This document shows positions 1 to 9,759 of a stretch of 64,000 bases of DNA, one piece after another. This stretch comes from Ephydatia muelleri (taxonomy: Eukaryota > Porifera > Demospongiae > Spongillida > Spongillidae), in assembly GCA_013339895.1 (NCBI GenBank), contig JABACO010000053.1:62001-126000 (forward strand), given 5' to 3'. A model generated the notes under the pieces. The model did no database searches. It was not told where the DNA came from and saw nothing but the letters and a program-made list of their open reading frames with translations. A program made the position numbers and the translations under genes. Within the stretch, counting starts at the first letter, position 1; each line of letters opens with the position of its first letter.

Positions 1-189
1 ACAGTAGCGGTCAAGTTAAACATCACACATCGGCTTAGTGGTATGACCGTGCGACGAATATATGGCTTCGTTTTTAGGTCATTTGGCTCTGTATCGTTTA
101 AACGCTGACTATTTAGCACATTGCAAATTATCGTTTTAGATTAGTTTTTATATTCGGTCGCTATTACACACGTGCTTCAGTTGATAAAG
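1..189. other. No gene recognised
   Basis: AT-rich sequence with no convincing ORF or splice structure. It lies just upstream of the transposase-like fragment at 190 and may belong to the same element. Confidence 0.4.
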
Positions 190-616
190 ATGACTATCTG
201 AAGCTTCGCATGTTATGTCTTGCTCGCAAAGGCTACAAGGCTCCTACAATATGTAACCTACTGAAGGTCGAAATTCTATCGTGTAGTCGTGAAAACGTAT
301 TTTTGTTTTTGGGGAAGTACGTGGAAACCCACAACATGCTAGAAAGCTGGGCTCAGGGCGTTTGTCCAAGGTGACTGCAGAAATTAAGGTCTTATTTGAG
401 CAACAGATGCATATCGACGACGAAACAACTGCACACCAACTCCACCGGCTGTTACAGGTACGTGGCTCTTTGCTGCAGGAATGGTCATTTCGCGGTAGTG
501 CATCCTGCCAGCTCGTACGCAATGTTAACCAATTATATGCGGAAGACGCACATTTGCGTACGAAGCCCTGGCCGTGTATAGCATGCATTGTAAGTGGTTA
601 TGATAATTGTATATAG
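190..616 (+). pseudogene. Tc1/mariner-like transposase N-terminal fragment
   Basis: Broken reading frames on the plus strand give a helix-turn-helix-like start (LARKGYKAPTICNLL near 210-265), then VTAEIKVLFEQQM, DDETTAHQLHRLL and FRGSA-CQLVRNVN. The order (DNA-binding HTH, linker, then a CQ-VR-N segment before the catalytic domain) resembles invertebrate Tc1/mariner-type transposases as I remember them. No catalytic domain follows and at least two frame changes are needed, so it is a dead 5' fragment. The family call is from pattern memory and has not been searched. Confidence 0.4.
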
Positions 617-752
617 ACGGCCGTAAACAAGTGATTGTTACCATGCAACAGCTAAAGTCTGTGCAATAGAATTCCGGGACAATGGGGCCATCCAGGACAA
701 GGGTACGAAATCCGGTAGTGTCCCGGACGTTCCAGGACAGTTGACAACTATT

Positions 753-1227
753 AGCTCAGTAATATTTACACACTCACATTGGCACATGCACACATGTTGT
801 ATTTGTACTCCCATGCCTGGAACCATAAACCCACCTTAAACCCGATTGGGGGTATATAGTTACATTATAACTTGGGCGGCACCCTCAGGGCTTCTACCCC
901 AATAGCCACCTAACCATTGCCAGCGTAATGGTTTGGAACACAGGCCGACCCAATGATAGCCAGCACTTGTCATTGGTCCCTGTTGGCTAGGTAGTAATCA
1001 TCCAGCTGTGGCTGTTGCCTGCCCCCTCAGTGGGCAAAACAGTGACAGTGAACATGGGCAGTAATCTCCGTGCATTACCCTGACAGCTACCAAATATCAG
1101 GCACACTTAGTGAAAGGGGAGCATCCCAGGGAAAGCATTAATTAGATATTATGTTGTTACCAACTTTCGTTATCTTGTCCTGTTAGTCCTTGGTTGACAA
1201 CCTTAAGCATGAACATACAATTAATAA
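753..1227 (+). repeat. Dispersed repeat, copy A (inverted copy at 10010-10464)
   Basis: About 475 bp is closely similar to the reverse complement of 10010-10464, from the AGCTCAGTAA end to the CTTGGTTGACAACC end. The latter end recurs a third time at 58787-58867. It carries no ORF and lies next to a hAT fragment here and next to an ankyrin exon in the other copy, so it looks like a dispersed or segmentally duplicated non-coding unit. The junction at 1227-1230 with the hAT fragment is abrupt. Confidence 0.7.
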
Positions 1228-1229
1228 TT

Positions 1230-2422
1230 GCAATTCATTAACCTCAGTTTACACATACGTTAACCTCAATGAATAACTTAACCGCCGCGTAGTACATGTA
1301 CAGCTGGAAATGAAGCGTGCGTTGGATGTGGGTGGATTGTTGGATGCGGGTATTGATGTCATGGAGAAAAGAAGAAAGGTGAAGCATGAGACATACAATA
1401 AGTGGTTGGTGCAATGATAGGGAGTATCAAACAAAAACGTGGTTAGATTGTGAGACTGAGATGGATGCTGGTTCAAAAGTAGTGAACAAGTTGAAGTGTC
1501 GCATATGTACCAAGCACAGTGATAGAATAACAGGAAGGAGAAACTTTAGTGACAAATGGATAGTTGGGGCTGATTGTGTGAAAACAACTAACATTCATGA
1601 TCATTCAAAGTCTGACCAGCATATCCATGCAATGAATCTGGAGAGAAGAGACCAGGCACAGGCACAGGGTTTGGGTGCAGCAGTGTATGCCCCCATTGTA
1701 CAGTCTTTACAAACACTGCCTGATGAAGAATGAGATAAGCTTAAAAAGAAGTTTGATATTGCTTATTTTGTAGCAACAGCTAATTAGCACCTAGCCTTTA
1801 CAAAATATGAAAAGATATGCGATCTTGAAGTTCGTCATGGAGTTGAACTTGGTGATTCGTATAGGAACAGAAATGCATGCAAAGATTTCATCCATTCCAT
1901 TTCTGAGTCCATGAAGCAGAATTTAGCAACAACTGTTTCTAGTGCAGGGTTTTTCTCAATCCTTATGGATGGCTCTACAGATGCTAAGTAATACTGATAA
2001 TGAGCTTTTTGTTAGTGATGTGGTGTGATCCTAATGGTAGTGATGAAAAAGTCCATTCAGCACTTAGCTATCTTTGTATTGATTGTCCAGTAGATGGTAC
2101 TGCCAAAGGGTTGCTAGGTTCCTTGCAACATGCATTAGAGAGGTTGGATATACCCATGTGTAATATGCTTAAAGTACTCCATCATAATCAACTTATACCA
2201 ATTGAATGCCACTTAACGTTTAATGGGGAGGAAGGAGTAAATACAAGTACAAAAATATAGTGCAGGCCGGGTTGCTACATGTACATCCATCATGTTTGTG
2301 TTCAGTAGTGCTTAGAAAATTATATTACAAGAATGGCTGACCAACCCGAGGCTGTGGCTGACCAAATTTGGGAATGCTCAGAAAATCGTCCGCCCAATTG
2401 TCAATCCTTATTTCCACCCCTG
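1230..2422 (+). mobile_element. hAT-type element, 5'-truncated copy 1
   Basis: This segment matches the reverse complement of 26317-27508 almost base for base and ends at 2422 with CCACCCCTG, the complement of the CAGGGGTGG terminus typical of hAT elements. Its left end is cut off at about 1230 against an unrelated repeat. It encodes the start of a zinc-finger protein (1386-1733) and an in-phase but interrupted continuation to 2260. A clean 8-bp target duplication was not found, as expected for a truncated copy. Confidence 0.7.
1386..2260 (+). pseudogene. hAT-associated zinc-finger/transposase-like protein, broken
   Basis: The first frame (1386-1733, about 115 codons) contains KLKCRICTKHSDRI and a later IHDHSKSDQHIHAM, a C-x2-C ... 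H-x4-H zinc-finger arrangement like the TTF/BED-type N-terminus of hAT-related proteins (the C17orf113/ZNF862-like group). After stop codons the frame resumes with ICDLEVRHGVELGDSYRN, FFSILMDGSTDA and a segment ending near 2260. FSILxDGSTD is a motif I associate with this transposase-derived group and occurs again as FSILSNGSTD in the hAT element at 55-58 kb. No hAT dimerisation domain follows. A near-identical copy lies on the minus strand at 26479-27346, so the breaks predate the duplication. Confidence 0.6.
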
Positions 2423-3120
2423 ACAGCCTCCAGAGCTTATCATTCGGTTGCTTGGTGACATAATGGTGCATTGTACATCTAGTGGACAGATGTTATGGCT
2501 TGAGCTTACAACACACCCCATTGCCGTCAGCACAACAAGCCAGCACAAGTTCTACATGAACTTCAAAACAGCACAATCCAACCACCTATGGGAGGAGCAG
2601 TAAGTACATACATGCAATGTTACAGTTTCTGTATCAAACTAGCACATGCTTAGAAGCAGTCTCACACTAACACAAAACTTCATTTTAAACAGGCAATTTC
2701 ACACACATGTATACACCACATACACACACATGCTCAGAAAAATCTCACACTAACACAGAACTTCATTGCACTTTAATTTTAACAGGCAATGCTATTAAGG
2801 ATTTTTTAATACCTTTGATGACAAGTTCAAAGGTGCCAGAAGAACTATAAAAGTGCACATCCAAGAACACCAGATGTTGGATTGCATTCGTTCCCACCTA
2901 GCTGGATGTGGGTTGATGGGTGAGAAGGGGGCCAAGTCTATCCACTCCTAGTTCAACAGCCTTGCAGCTACGTATAAAACCATCCCTGATCCAATAGACA
3001 GGCTGAAGTGCATTATGAAGGAACACTACTTAAAGGTCTCTCTTCAAATTCAGAGTGCCACACCTCCTAAACTTAAGCTTACGTAGATGCAATTCTCAAA
3101 CAGGTACCAATACCATATTT
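2423..3120 (+). pseudogene. Fragment of an unnamed mobile-element-type protein
   Basis: Between about 2840 and 3085 a plus-strand frame reads RSHLAGCGLMGEKGAKSIHS, a stop, FNSLAATYKTIPDPIDRL and IMKEHYLKVS. A G-L-M-G-E-x-G-A-x-S-I-H block followed by DPxDRLxxxMxEHY is a pattern I recall as the C-terminal end of multicopy invertebrate proteins of unknown function, but I cannot name the family. The preceding 400 bp contain shorter matching open stretches and no clear start. It is a remnant. Confidence 0.35.
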
Positions 3121-4300
3121 ATTCTCAAGTTTCTTCACTAGACAGCACATGTTTGATGGTGGGCTAAAATGTTGAAATGCATGGCATCGTGATTCAGGCA
3201 AGCCAGGTTAAGCTAGGTACATGTAGGTGAGGTCAATGGCGTCAAACAGCGCGGAAATATTCCAATATTCCAAACTCCTACTGCGTGAGTTAGGAATCGC
3301 GGCACCACGAGTTTTATTGAAAACCTTACAGCCAAACCTATCTCAGTTATACTATAAAAGTTTCAGGGTACTTCATAAGGGCGGAAAAAGTACCAGAGCA
3401 ATCTGCATCCCCTGACCTCAAACAACACACACAGAATTCGCGAGCGTGTAACATATTGTCGACAGAATATAAGCGGCATTAACTCACATCATTCAGAGCG
3501 CCAGACAATATAGAAGTAGGATCCGAAGTGTATAAAGAAGAGTTAAAAACAGTCATCTTTAAGCCCATGTTGATTGCTACGGTCGTAATTAACCCCGTTG
3601 CTATGGGAAATACACAGCCAGAAATATTTTCTTGTACCAGCCTGGTACCAATATTTAGACAGGTTGGTGCCATATATGGGTTATGCCTGTTAAAAACGCC
3701 TGAATCAGCCCCGATAGAGCAACTTCCTGTCTCAGACTGTACTTACCAGAGGGCGTCAGCCCTGGTATCAGTCGCGTACAGTCATGGTACCCAGACAATC
3801 GCCAGGCTGTTATCGTTATCAATCCACGCAGCGATCATTATAATGTAAACTCATCGCTATTACTTCCGCAACACATACACGCAAACAAAACAATATCAAA
3901 CACAGTATACATTTAAACAGTACAACATCACAGTGCAAAAAGTTAGATATACGATACGGTATATTATTGGTTATATTTGAGAATACGCCAAAATATACGC
4001 CTGAGTACTATATTGAAATATAAGACGGCGTTTATTCAAGAATCCGCAAGTGTTAAATACGTCACTGTTTATATAGGCACAATTAAGTGTACAAAATATA
4101 CCCCCGTAAGTATATTTATATCATACCACCGTGTATATTCAAGTTTCACATATTCTGGGTGTATATTTGTCTGCGAGTTATCAATTCCTGTATAAGCGTT
4201 CATAAGCATCTAATTACTAAGGAGCTGGCGCTTGCCTTTAGTACTTAGCATGTGACAGTCAGTACAAACCGAACTTGACACGCTCAATGCCGAAGTCGGA
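3121..4300. other. Non-coding, no gene recognised
   Basis: No supported gene. The short ORF at 3528-3848 lacks recognisable motifs or splice sites and sits in sequence full of local inverted words such as GGTACCAATAT. At 3300-3395 two motifs (GCGGCACCACGAGT and ATAAGGGCGGAAAAA) occur about 77 bp apart; the same pair with the same spacing is at 28332-28430. Confidence 0.4.
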
Positions 4301-4314
4301 ATTCGATACTGATG

Positions 4315-4640
4315 GACATCTGCCTGTGTGTATATGTGTGTGTGGACATCTGTCTGTGTGGGACATCTGTCTGTGTGTGTGTGTGTGTCTGTGCATATGC
4401 GTGTGTGTGGACATCTGTCTGTGTATACGTGTGTGTGGACATCTGTCTGTATGCGTGTGTGTGGACATCTGTCTGTATACGTGTGTGTGGACATCTGTCT
4501 GTATGCGTGTGTGTGGACATCGACCTGTCATGTGTGTACGTGCGACTGTGCATGTGTCCGTCTGTGTGCTGTGTGTTTATGCGTGTGCGTGGACATGTGT
4601 GTCCGCGAGTGTGTGGACATGTACGTGCAAGTGTGTGTCA
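4315..4640. repeat. GT-rich minisatellite
   Basis: Degenerate tandem units built around GTGTGTGGACATCTGTCTGT, about 24-28 bp apart. Long open frames on both strands are by-products of the simple composition (Cys/Val/Trp on plus, Thr/His on minus) and are not coding. Confidence 0.9.
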
Positions 4641-4738
4641 TTACAATTTTGAAATGTTAATGTGTACCATTTTTATTCTTACCATTATTGTTCAATTTGA
4701 AATGGATATACAGTACATAATGATATGGAAAGTATGGT

Positions 4739-5477
4739 ATAGAGGTTGTGCAATAGCGTCATAAATCGTCATCAATAGCAACCTTTGCTAAGCGCCATTT
4801 TGAGTGTCAAAAGCACACACGTGTCTATCCGTAATAGAGTGATTGGAGGTCCTGACTAACCGTTTGAGCCATTTCGTGTGATTAAATGCAGCTAGAAAGT
4901 ACGGCCAAATACTCTGAGTATTACTATTAGCTTCATGACACTGCCAAACAGCGTTACAAGGTAAAATTGGAGCTGGTTGGTGCGCTTGAAGACCCGTATG
5001 TTGCGTATGAGAGATTGTTAGTGTAGATTGGAATAATTGGCCTCAGGTTCCGATAGCTGTAGCAAAGACTGCAGCATCAATTTTTTTTTACCAACTTCCT
5101 TTTTATCACCTCCAATGTTCTGTGGAATCTGTTCATATCATGCACACGCTTCCTCTTCAAAGGGCTCTTCATGTGCTCGAATAAGGAAGGAACATAATCA
5201 GGGGATAGGAGGTTGTTGCTCTATTCCCCCGAAACGAAGTGTACGCTACATATCCACGAGTACTCATTTGGAATCCAATCTTTGCGCCGGCCCCACTGCT
5301 GCTATCCACTGGGACTTACGTTCTTCATCTTGAGGAAAATGAACGCCCGAACCTTTAATGAAACGATTACTGCATCCAACTGCACAACAAGCCTTGCCCA
5401 TACAATTGCTTTTGACACTCAGAATGGCGGTTAACACAAATAACGTCACTTCGCTCAGCCCATTGCATAACCTCTAT
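4739..5477 (-). mobile_element. THAP-carrying (P-element-like) transposon remnant with TIRs
   Basis: The segment is bounded by imperfect terminal inverted repeats, ATAGAGGTTGTGCAAT at 4739 and the complement of ATAGAGGTTATGCAAT ending at 5477, and it encloses a minus-strand THAP domain. No exact 8-bp target duplication is visible. At about 740 bp it is far too short for an autonomous P element (transposases run to several hundred residues), so it is an internally reduced, non-autonomous copy. Confidence 0.6.
5200..5401 (-). pseudogene. THAP-type zinc-finger domain, frameshifted
   Basis: Reading leftwards from an ATG at 5401, the frame starts MGKACCAVGCSNRF, followed by a GSGVHFP segment and ERKSQWIAAV. 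This fits the C-x2-4-C half of the C2CH THAP DNA-binding domain, which normally begins at the protein N-terminus. After a frame change near 5280 the other half follows: DWIPNEYSWICSVHFVSGE with the expected W-x-P, C-x2-H-F and a stop. All four metal ligands are present, split between two frames. The host is inferred to be the surrounding P-like element rather than a cellular THAP gene, because of the flanking TIRs. Confidence 0.7.
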
Positions 5478-5642
5478 TGTTTTTTACAATTTCACGCAGG
5501 CTTGTAAATGTTGTAACATTGAAGATTTCTGCCAGTTCAAGAAATAGGTGATAGTCTTACTTGTCAATAGGTTAGTGCTGTTATCGTTGTTATTTACTAT
5601 TTATAACCAAATTTTAAAGTGCACCAATTAGAGTATGCCATT

Positions 5643-5984
5643 GGGCTATTCCATTATTTAACCGTACACCCCTACAGATGACAATAATTGCAAACGTATA
5701 CCCCCGGGACAATTTATAAAAACACCCCTGGACAAGCTTGTATTATACCTCTACCCCCCAGGGACAGACTTGTAAATGCCCCCTGGACAAGCTTCTGTTT
5801 TGCCCCACCCCCCTGGACAATCTTCTATGTTGTTCCACTCCCCCCTGGACAAGCTTCTATTATGCCTTCTAACCCCCCGGGACAGGGATTTAAATGACCA
5901 CCCCCTGGGACATATTCCATATACCCCCCTGGACACCATTTATTGTCATCTGTAGGGGTGTATAATTAAATAATGGAATAGCCC
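5643..5984. mobile_element. 342-bp MITE with ~47-bp TIRs and an internal tandem array
   Basis: The ends are inverted copies of one another over about 45-48 bp (GGGCTATTCCATTATTTAA inward, including ACACCCCTACAGATGACA). The element is flanked by ATT on both sides (5640-5642 and 5985-5987), a candidate 3-bp target duplication. Between the TIRs lie about nine degenerate ~30-bp units built on CCCCCTGGACAAGCTTCTAT. The open frames here are fragments of that array and not genes. Confidence 0.8.
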
Positions 5985-5999
5985 ATTGCACGTGATGGC

Positions 6000-6620
6000 T
6001 AATTTTGGCGGGTTCCTGTGTGAGTGCATGGCCTGGAAAGGTACGTGACTTTGCTTATCACGTTTATGTTATTTTGGGGATGCGTTTGTGATGTAGTACA
6101 TCAGCCTCATCAACCTGCTGAAAGCAAGCCTAGTATACGGTAAGCGACTCTGAACAATTTGTGTGCAATGCACTTTATTGGTGTTGGTCTCCGGTTATTA
6201 CAAGCGGCCGATTCTGCTGAGGTAAGTTACACAGTGGCAAGTATGACCATTTCAATTGATGCCAAATGTTATTGTTCTCGTCTTTATCAGGTCACATAGT
6301 ACGTGGGGACCGCTGTCTCAAGGACTATGGGTTTCGGCTATCACAAGCGCGGGTCGATTCTGCTGAGGTAAGTACGCAATGGCTTTGCTAACTTCATTTT
6401 GCTTTTCTGCAGCGTTTCTATTCGAACTGGTAAGTATGCTGGGGGCACTAAAATGTATTTTTCTTTTGTGCGCATTTGGTTAGTCAGCACCAACAAGTCC
6501 ATCACTAGAGGTAAGTATGGCCATTTCAATTGGCGCCAAATGTTATTATATTCTCGTCTTTATCAGGTCACACTAAGTTAGTACTTGGGAACCGCTGTCT
6601 TAAGGCACTATGGTGTTTGA
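6000..6620 (+). other. Cluster of exon-like segments with splice-donor motifs
   Basis: Six close donor-like sites (AAAGGTACGT, CGGTAAGC, GAGGTAAGT at 6218 and 6366, CTGGTAAGT near 6428, GAGGTAAGT near 6510) lie within 500 bp. Two segments are duplicated: CGATTCTGCTGAGGTAAGT with its upstream TTACAAGCG/TCACAAGCG, and a CCATTTCAATTG...CTTTATCAGGTCACA block at 6246-6298 and 6519-6575. This could be a degenerate tandem exon duplication of a host gene; no protein family is recognisable. Confidence 0.3.
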
Positions 6621-6699
6621 ATATTTGTGTTTGGTGTTGTACCACTTATATGTGCGAAGAAAAGTTTTATAAACCAAGCAGATGCAAAGGGGGAGTGGG

Positions 6700-6725
6700 G
6701 ATGGGGGGGGGGGGGGGGGGGGGGC
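6700..6725. repeat. Poly-G tract
   Basis: A run of over twenty G residues within GGGGATGGGGGG sequence. It has strong potential to form G-quadruplexes and to cause assembly length error. Confidence 0.9.
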
Positions 6726-6948
6726 GGAGGACTGGTTTACGGAAGGTCAAAGCCCAAATTACGATAGTGCGCGGTTCACCAAACCGTGTAACATTAATGA
6801 AATTCAAAGGTTTGCTAAGATACCAGAAACCGCACGTGACTGACAATATTTCAATATACGCATTTGCTTATAATGTTCAATACGCAGACAGCTTATATTG
6901 CTGCTTATATTTGAATATACGTTATAATATACAGTGTCGCATAACAAA
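6726..6948. other. AT-rich non-coding flank
   Basis: No gene seen. It contains repeated ATATACG/AATACGC words similar to those at 3950-4060; in both places the block adjoins CAGTGCAAAAAGTT, suggesting a shared, poorly defined repeat. Confidence 0.35.
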
Positions 6949-7012
6949 CTTTTTGCACTGTGCATGTTGTTCCAATCATGCTTGAAAGTCAAAATGGCTT
7001 CACTAGATCTCT

Positions 7013-7735
7013 TTGTCTCGTACCCAGACCCACGCCACAGCAGCGGATGGATTACATCACCGCTACGTGGAAGTAGGGTCTGGAGAATCTCTCGGCAAAA
7101 TCGTGGTTCCCGCCGTTCGATTCTGAACGGTACAATCGGATTGCAAGCATGCGCAATTAGTGGTTTTAATTGAATTTTTCGCGTGATAGTCACGCGTTCG
7201 TAATCATGAGATCACCTCCGCTGCAATCAAGCTTGCCTTTGTGTGACCAGCGAGCAGCTATTGAAGCCTTTATGAGTGGTTGTGATGTCTTTGTTTCTTT
7301 ACCAACTGGAAGCGGGAAGTCCATCTGCTATTGGATCCTGCCTACACTGTTCGACAGACGAGCGGGAGGGTCAGTAGTCATGGTTGTTAGTCCCTTGCGC
7401 GTTAATGAAGGACCAGATCGAAGCACTAACAAAGAAAGATGCTACAGCAGTGTATGCAGGAGCGAATGCCGATGCCATTCTACTAGACAGGGCAGATATC
7501 AGTAACTCATCTTACAGACACTGCAGGTGACAATTGATTACCCACAAGGTCACCACGATTATCAGATGACCTCTTATACATGTAATCACCCGCAGCGCGT
7601 GACAGTGGTATGACTTAATGTTAATTATTGCATTCCACTGGCCACGATTTTGCCGAGAGATTCTCCAGACCCTACATCCACGTAGCGGTGATGTAATCCA
7701 TCCGCTGCTGTGGCGTGGGTCTGGGTACGAGACTA
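7013..7735 (+). mobile_element. Mutator-like non-autonomous element carrying a helicase exon
   Basis: Terminal inverted repeats of about 94 bp (7013-7106 and 7642-7735) with about two mismatches begin TTGTCTCGTACCCAGACCC on the left and TAGTCTCGTACCCAGACCC on the right. The element is flanked by an exact 9-bp duplication TAGATCTCT at 7004-7012 and 7736-7744. Long TIRs plus 9-bp duplications are the hallmark of Mutator/MULE elements. The interior holds the start of a RecQ-type helicase gene. It inserted into the coding frame of the family V gene. The same terminal sequence forms the perfect palindromic element at 48516-48613. Confidence 0.8.
7206..7526 (+). pseudogene. RecQ/DEAD-type helicase N-terminal exon, frameshifted
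   Basis: From ATG at 7206 the frame reads MRSPPLQSSLPLCDQRAA, then AIEAFMSGCDVFVSLPTGSG with K-S after it, a textbook RecQ-family motif I (Walker A, LPTGSGKS near residue 35), and then VVMVVSPL (motif Ia region). A one-base frame change near 7405 follows, after which MKDQIEALTKKDATAVYAG continues to ISNSSYRHC and a donor CTGCAG|GTGACA at 7527. RecQ helicases unwind DNA in repair; this piece lacks motifs II-VI, so it cannot be active. It lies wholly inside a TIR element, so it is either captured host sequence or the relic of a helicase-encoding transposon. Confidence 0.75.
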
Positions 7736-7852
7736 TAGATCTCTGGCGTTCGACCTCCTTGTGCTCGCCCCTTGCTCAAACTTGCAGCTTTCCAGACATT
7801 CATGTACTACTGAGACAGCTCGCTGAACACAATTACGGTCCACAGTAAAAAG

Positions 7853-8406
7853 TAGTCTGGGGACCCTAGCATGATGTAGGGTCTGGGAACCACACGTATA
7901 CCAAACTTGTTCTGATTAGTTTTTGTTGATATTGTATGTTTATATGATATTCATCATCCGCAAAACCGCGCTCTCACGTGAATCGAATCACCACTAATCC
8001 GGGGACCAGTATACGTCAAGTCAAGAAAGCTGTCAGCATCAGCGCTAGCATCTTAGAACCTGGGACGATCGGCGCCTCTATAGCTTCTCCACTTCAGTCA
8101 CGGTAGGATGCTGAAGACATGTTAAATTGTTTTTTTTTTACGTGTGCTTGATCGTCCATACGTCGAATATAGAGCGTTGTTAGACACCCAATCACAGATT
8201 CAGAGATGCTAGTGCTCATGCTGACAACTTTCTTGGCTTGTCTTCTACACGATACTGGTCCCCAGATTAGTGTGATTGGGTGTTGATTCGATTCACGTGA
8301 GAACGCGGTTTTGCGGATGATGAATATCATATAAACATACAATATCAAAACAAGTTTGGTATACGCGTGGTTCCAGACCCTACATCATGCTAGGGTCCCC
8401 AGACTA
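7853..8406. mobile_element. Foldback (Mutator-like) element, 554 bp, 9-bp TSD
   Basis: The left arm (7853 to about 8060) and right arm (about 8190-8406) are inverted copies of roughly 205 bp, beginning TAGTCTGGGGACCCTAGC. It is flanked by an exact 9-bp duplication AGTAAAAAG (7844-7852 and 8407-8415). It sits in exon 3 of the family V gene, and the host frame resumes in phase when the element and one duplicate are ignored, which confirms both ends. It has no coding capacity. The TAGTCT terminus links it to the elements at 7013 and 48516. Confidence 0.85.
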
Positions 8407-8954
8407 AGTAAAAAGTGTTCTTGTCACAGTTATTAGAGGGCAGTCATATGTATTCAGAATTGGTTGACCACTGGATGCACACAAGGTATCACAACCTTGA
8501 ACTAAACAGAATGTTCTGCCTGAAATGAGTTTGCATGCCACTAAGAAGATGGCATATTTAGCCTGCAATAGTAAAAAATATATCATTGGTACAATTCTTT
8601 GTGTATTGTGCACCATACCTGACAAGACGCTAGTTCGATAAAATCTCCCGACCTGACAAGCTCACCATCCTGTGAAATGATCCCTTTATGTGGAGACACA
8701 CCATCATCTCCAGTGCAGTGTACAAGCTGTACAACAGTGGAGGTATCATTGGAGCTGAGTTCTTCAATCGTTTGATGTGGTAACCCAACGACTCCTAGCT
8801 CTAGCACTACTGATGACCTTCCAAAACGCTGTAACAATGCACACACATAGGCACACATTGCATGCACATTAGATTTACCTTTCGCAATGCACCCCGCTGA
8901 TAAATCCTACGTTCACCAAGACGATTGGTCCAACCTAGATCAACAACAGCTAGC

Positions 8955-9660
8955 CTAGTTGAGGCAAGGTGTGTAAGCTATGTGTGCACATATATGTATC
9001 GTGTTTAATACGGACCATTATCAGAATGACATGTACACTGGACATTTACCCCTGACAGTAAATGCACAGCATTCAATGTAAAAGTGCATACTGCTAGTAC
9101 TTGTATTCACAACACATATGCACACACGCATCTGGATGAATGGATGCTACAGTGTTTCAATACGGAATGCCCATATAATACATACATGTACTTCTTTGAT
9201 TGTACACAACAAAATATAAAGCGTTGAACTTTCGTCAGGATTGAGAGAAAAAATTTCTCTTACATGTAATTCCTGATTGATTAAAGTTAAACACTTTATT
9301 TTCTTGCGTTCTTTCATAGACACCCTGTATACAGTAAGTTTAATCAAATGCACACCATTTCAGCTGGAAATGCAACACACCAATGACCAGCACAGCACAG
9401 TTGTCATGCAATTACAATACACAAGCATGAATACAACATGACACACCAAACAGCCCCTACACATTCCACATGTACACTCAATGCATGTGAAAGATAAGAC
9501 ATACATATGTTCAAAGCTTTTCTCAAGGTTCATACATGAAGCTCAGCATGTTCAATACATGTACAGTACTGTACTGTAGCTTTTTTTTATATACAATCAG
9601 CTGTGTTGTACAGGTACAATTGCGGTTCAATGAACATCATGTATGTGTACATGTACCTAC
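8955..9660. other. Intron/intergenic sequence with duplicated segments
   Basis: No gene. 8917-9100 is a direct repeat of 25945-26140 (starting CCAAGACGATTGGTCC), which spans family V exon 1 and its upstream flank. 9230-9415 matches the reverse complement of about 62960-63110. Many ACATGTAC words are present. Confidence 0.6.
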
Positions 9661-9759
9661 ATTAGCAACCTGATTGATATTAGCTCCAGCCTCCAATAGT
9701 GTCTTCACTACATCAAGATGTTCATTAATACTTGCTCCATTCAATGGACTCCAACCATA
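9661..9759 (-). CDS. Single-ankyrin-repeat exon (99 bp)
   Basis: A 33-codon exon read on the minus strand between an acceptor (ATTGCAG|TATGG) and a donor (AAT|GTAGGT). It encodes one complete ankyrin repeat, YGWSPLNGASINEHLDVV then KTLLEAGANINQ, with the usual helix-turn-helix landmarks (SPL-x2-AS, H-DVV-LL-AGA-N). Ankyrin repeats are protein-binding modules. The exact 99-bp symmetric exon recurs at 13354-13452 (+) and 25419-25517 (-) with conserved intron sequence upstream (CAGCCTCTAGTTATGATGACA). Here the core G-x-TPL is GWSPL. The rest of a gene is not seen nearby. Confidence 0.7.

Larger units (their letters stand above)
6949..8954 (-). pseudogene. Multi-exon 'family V' gene, split by two transposons
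   Basis: Exon 1 is 8954-8879 (open frame LAVVDLGWTNRLGERR..., donor AAAG|GTAAAT). Exon 2 is 8828-8619 (70 codons, RFGRSSVVLELGVVGLP...). Exon 3 starts at 8572 after TATTGCAG (AKYAIFLVACKLISGRTFCL..., PILNTYDCPLITVT). Introns are 50 and 46 bp and phase 0. Exon 3 is cut at 8407 by a 554-bp element; after skipping it and one AGTAAAAAG copy the same frame continues (VDRNCVQRAVSVVHECLESC) through 7843-7736 to the second element (7013-7735). Beyond it, in another frame, lies EAILTFKHDWNNM near 7000-6960. The C-terminal half aligns with gene W (ILN-x2-DCPL-x-T, H-x3-SC, FKH-x-WNN). One 1-bp frame change plus two insertions make this copy dead. Function is unknown. Confidence 0.7.

Noticed and set aside
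3528-3848. 106-codon ORF as a gene
   Set aside because: No motif, no splice context, opposing ORF on the other strand and local inverted repeats.
4210-4764. Cys/Val- and Thr/His-rich ORFs on both strands
   Set aside because: Translation of a GT-rich minisatellite.
6804-7193. 129-codon minus-strand ORF as one protein
   Set aside because: It mixes transposon TIR sequence with the end of the family V exon; only the FKHDWNN part is meaningful.
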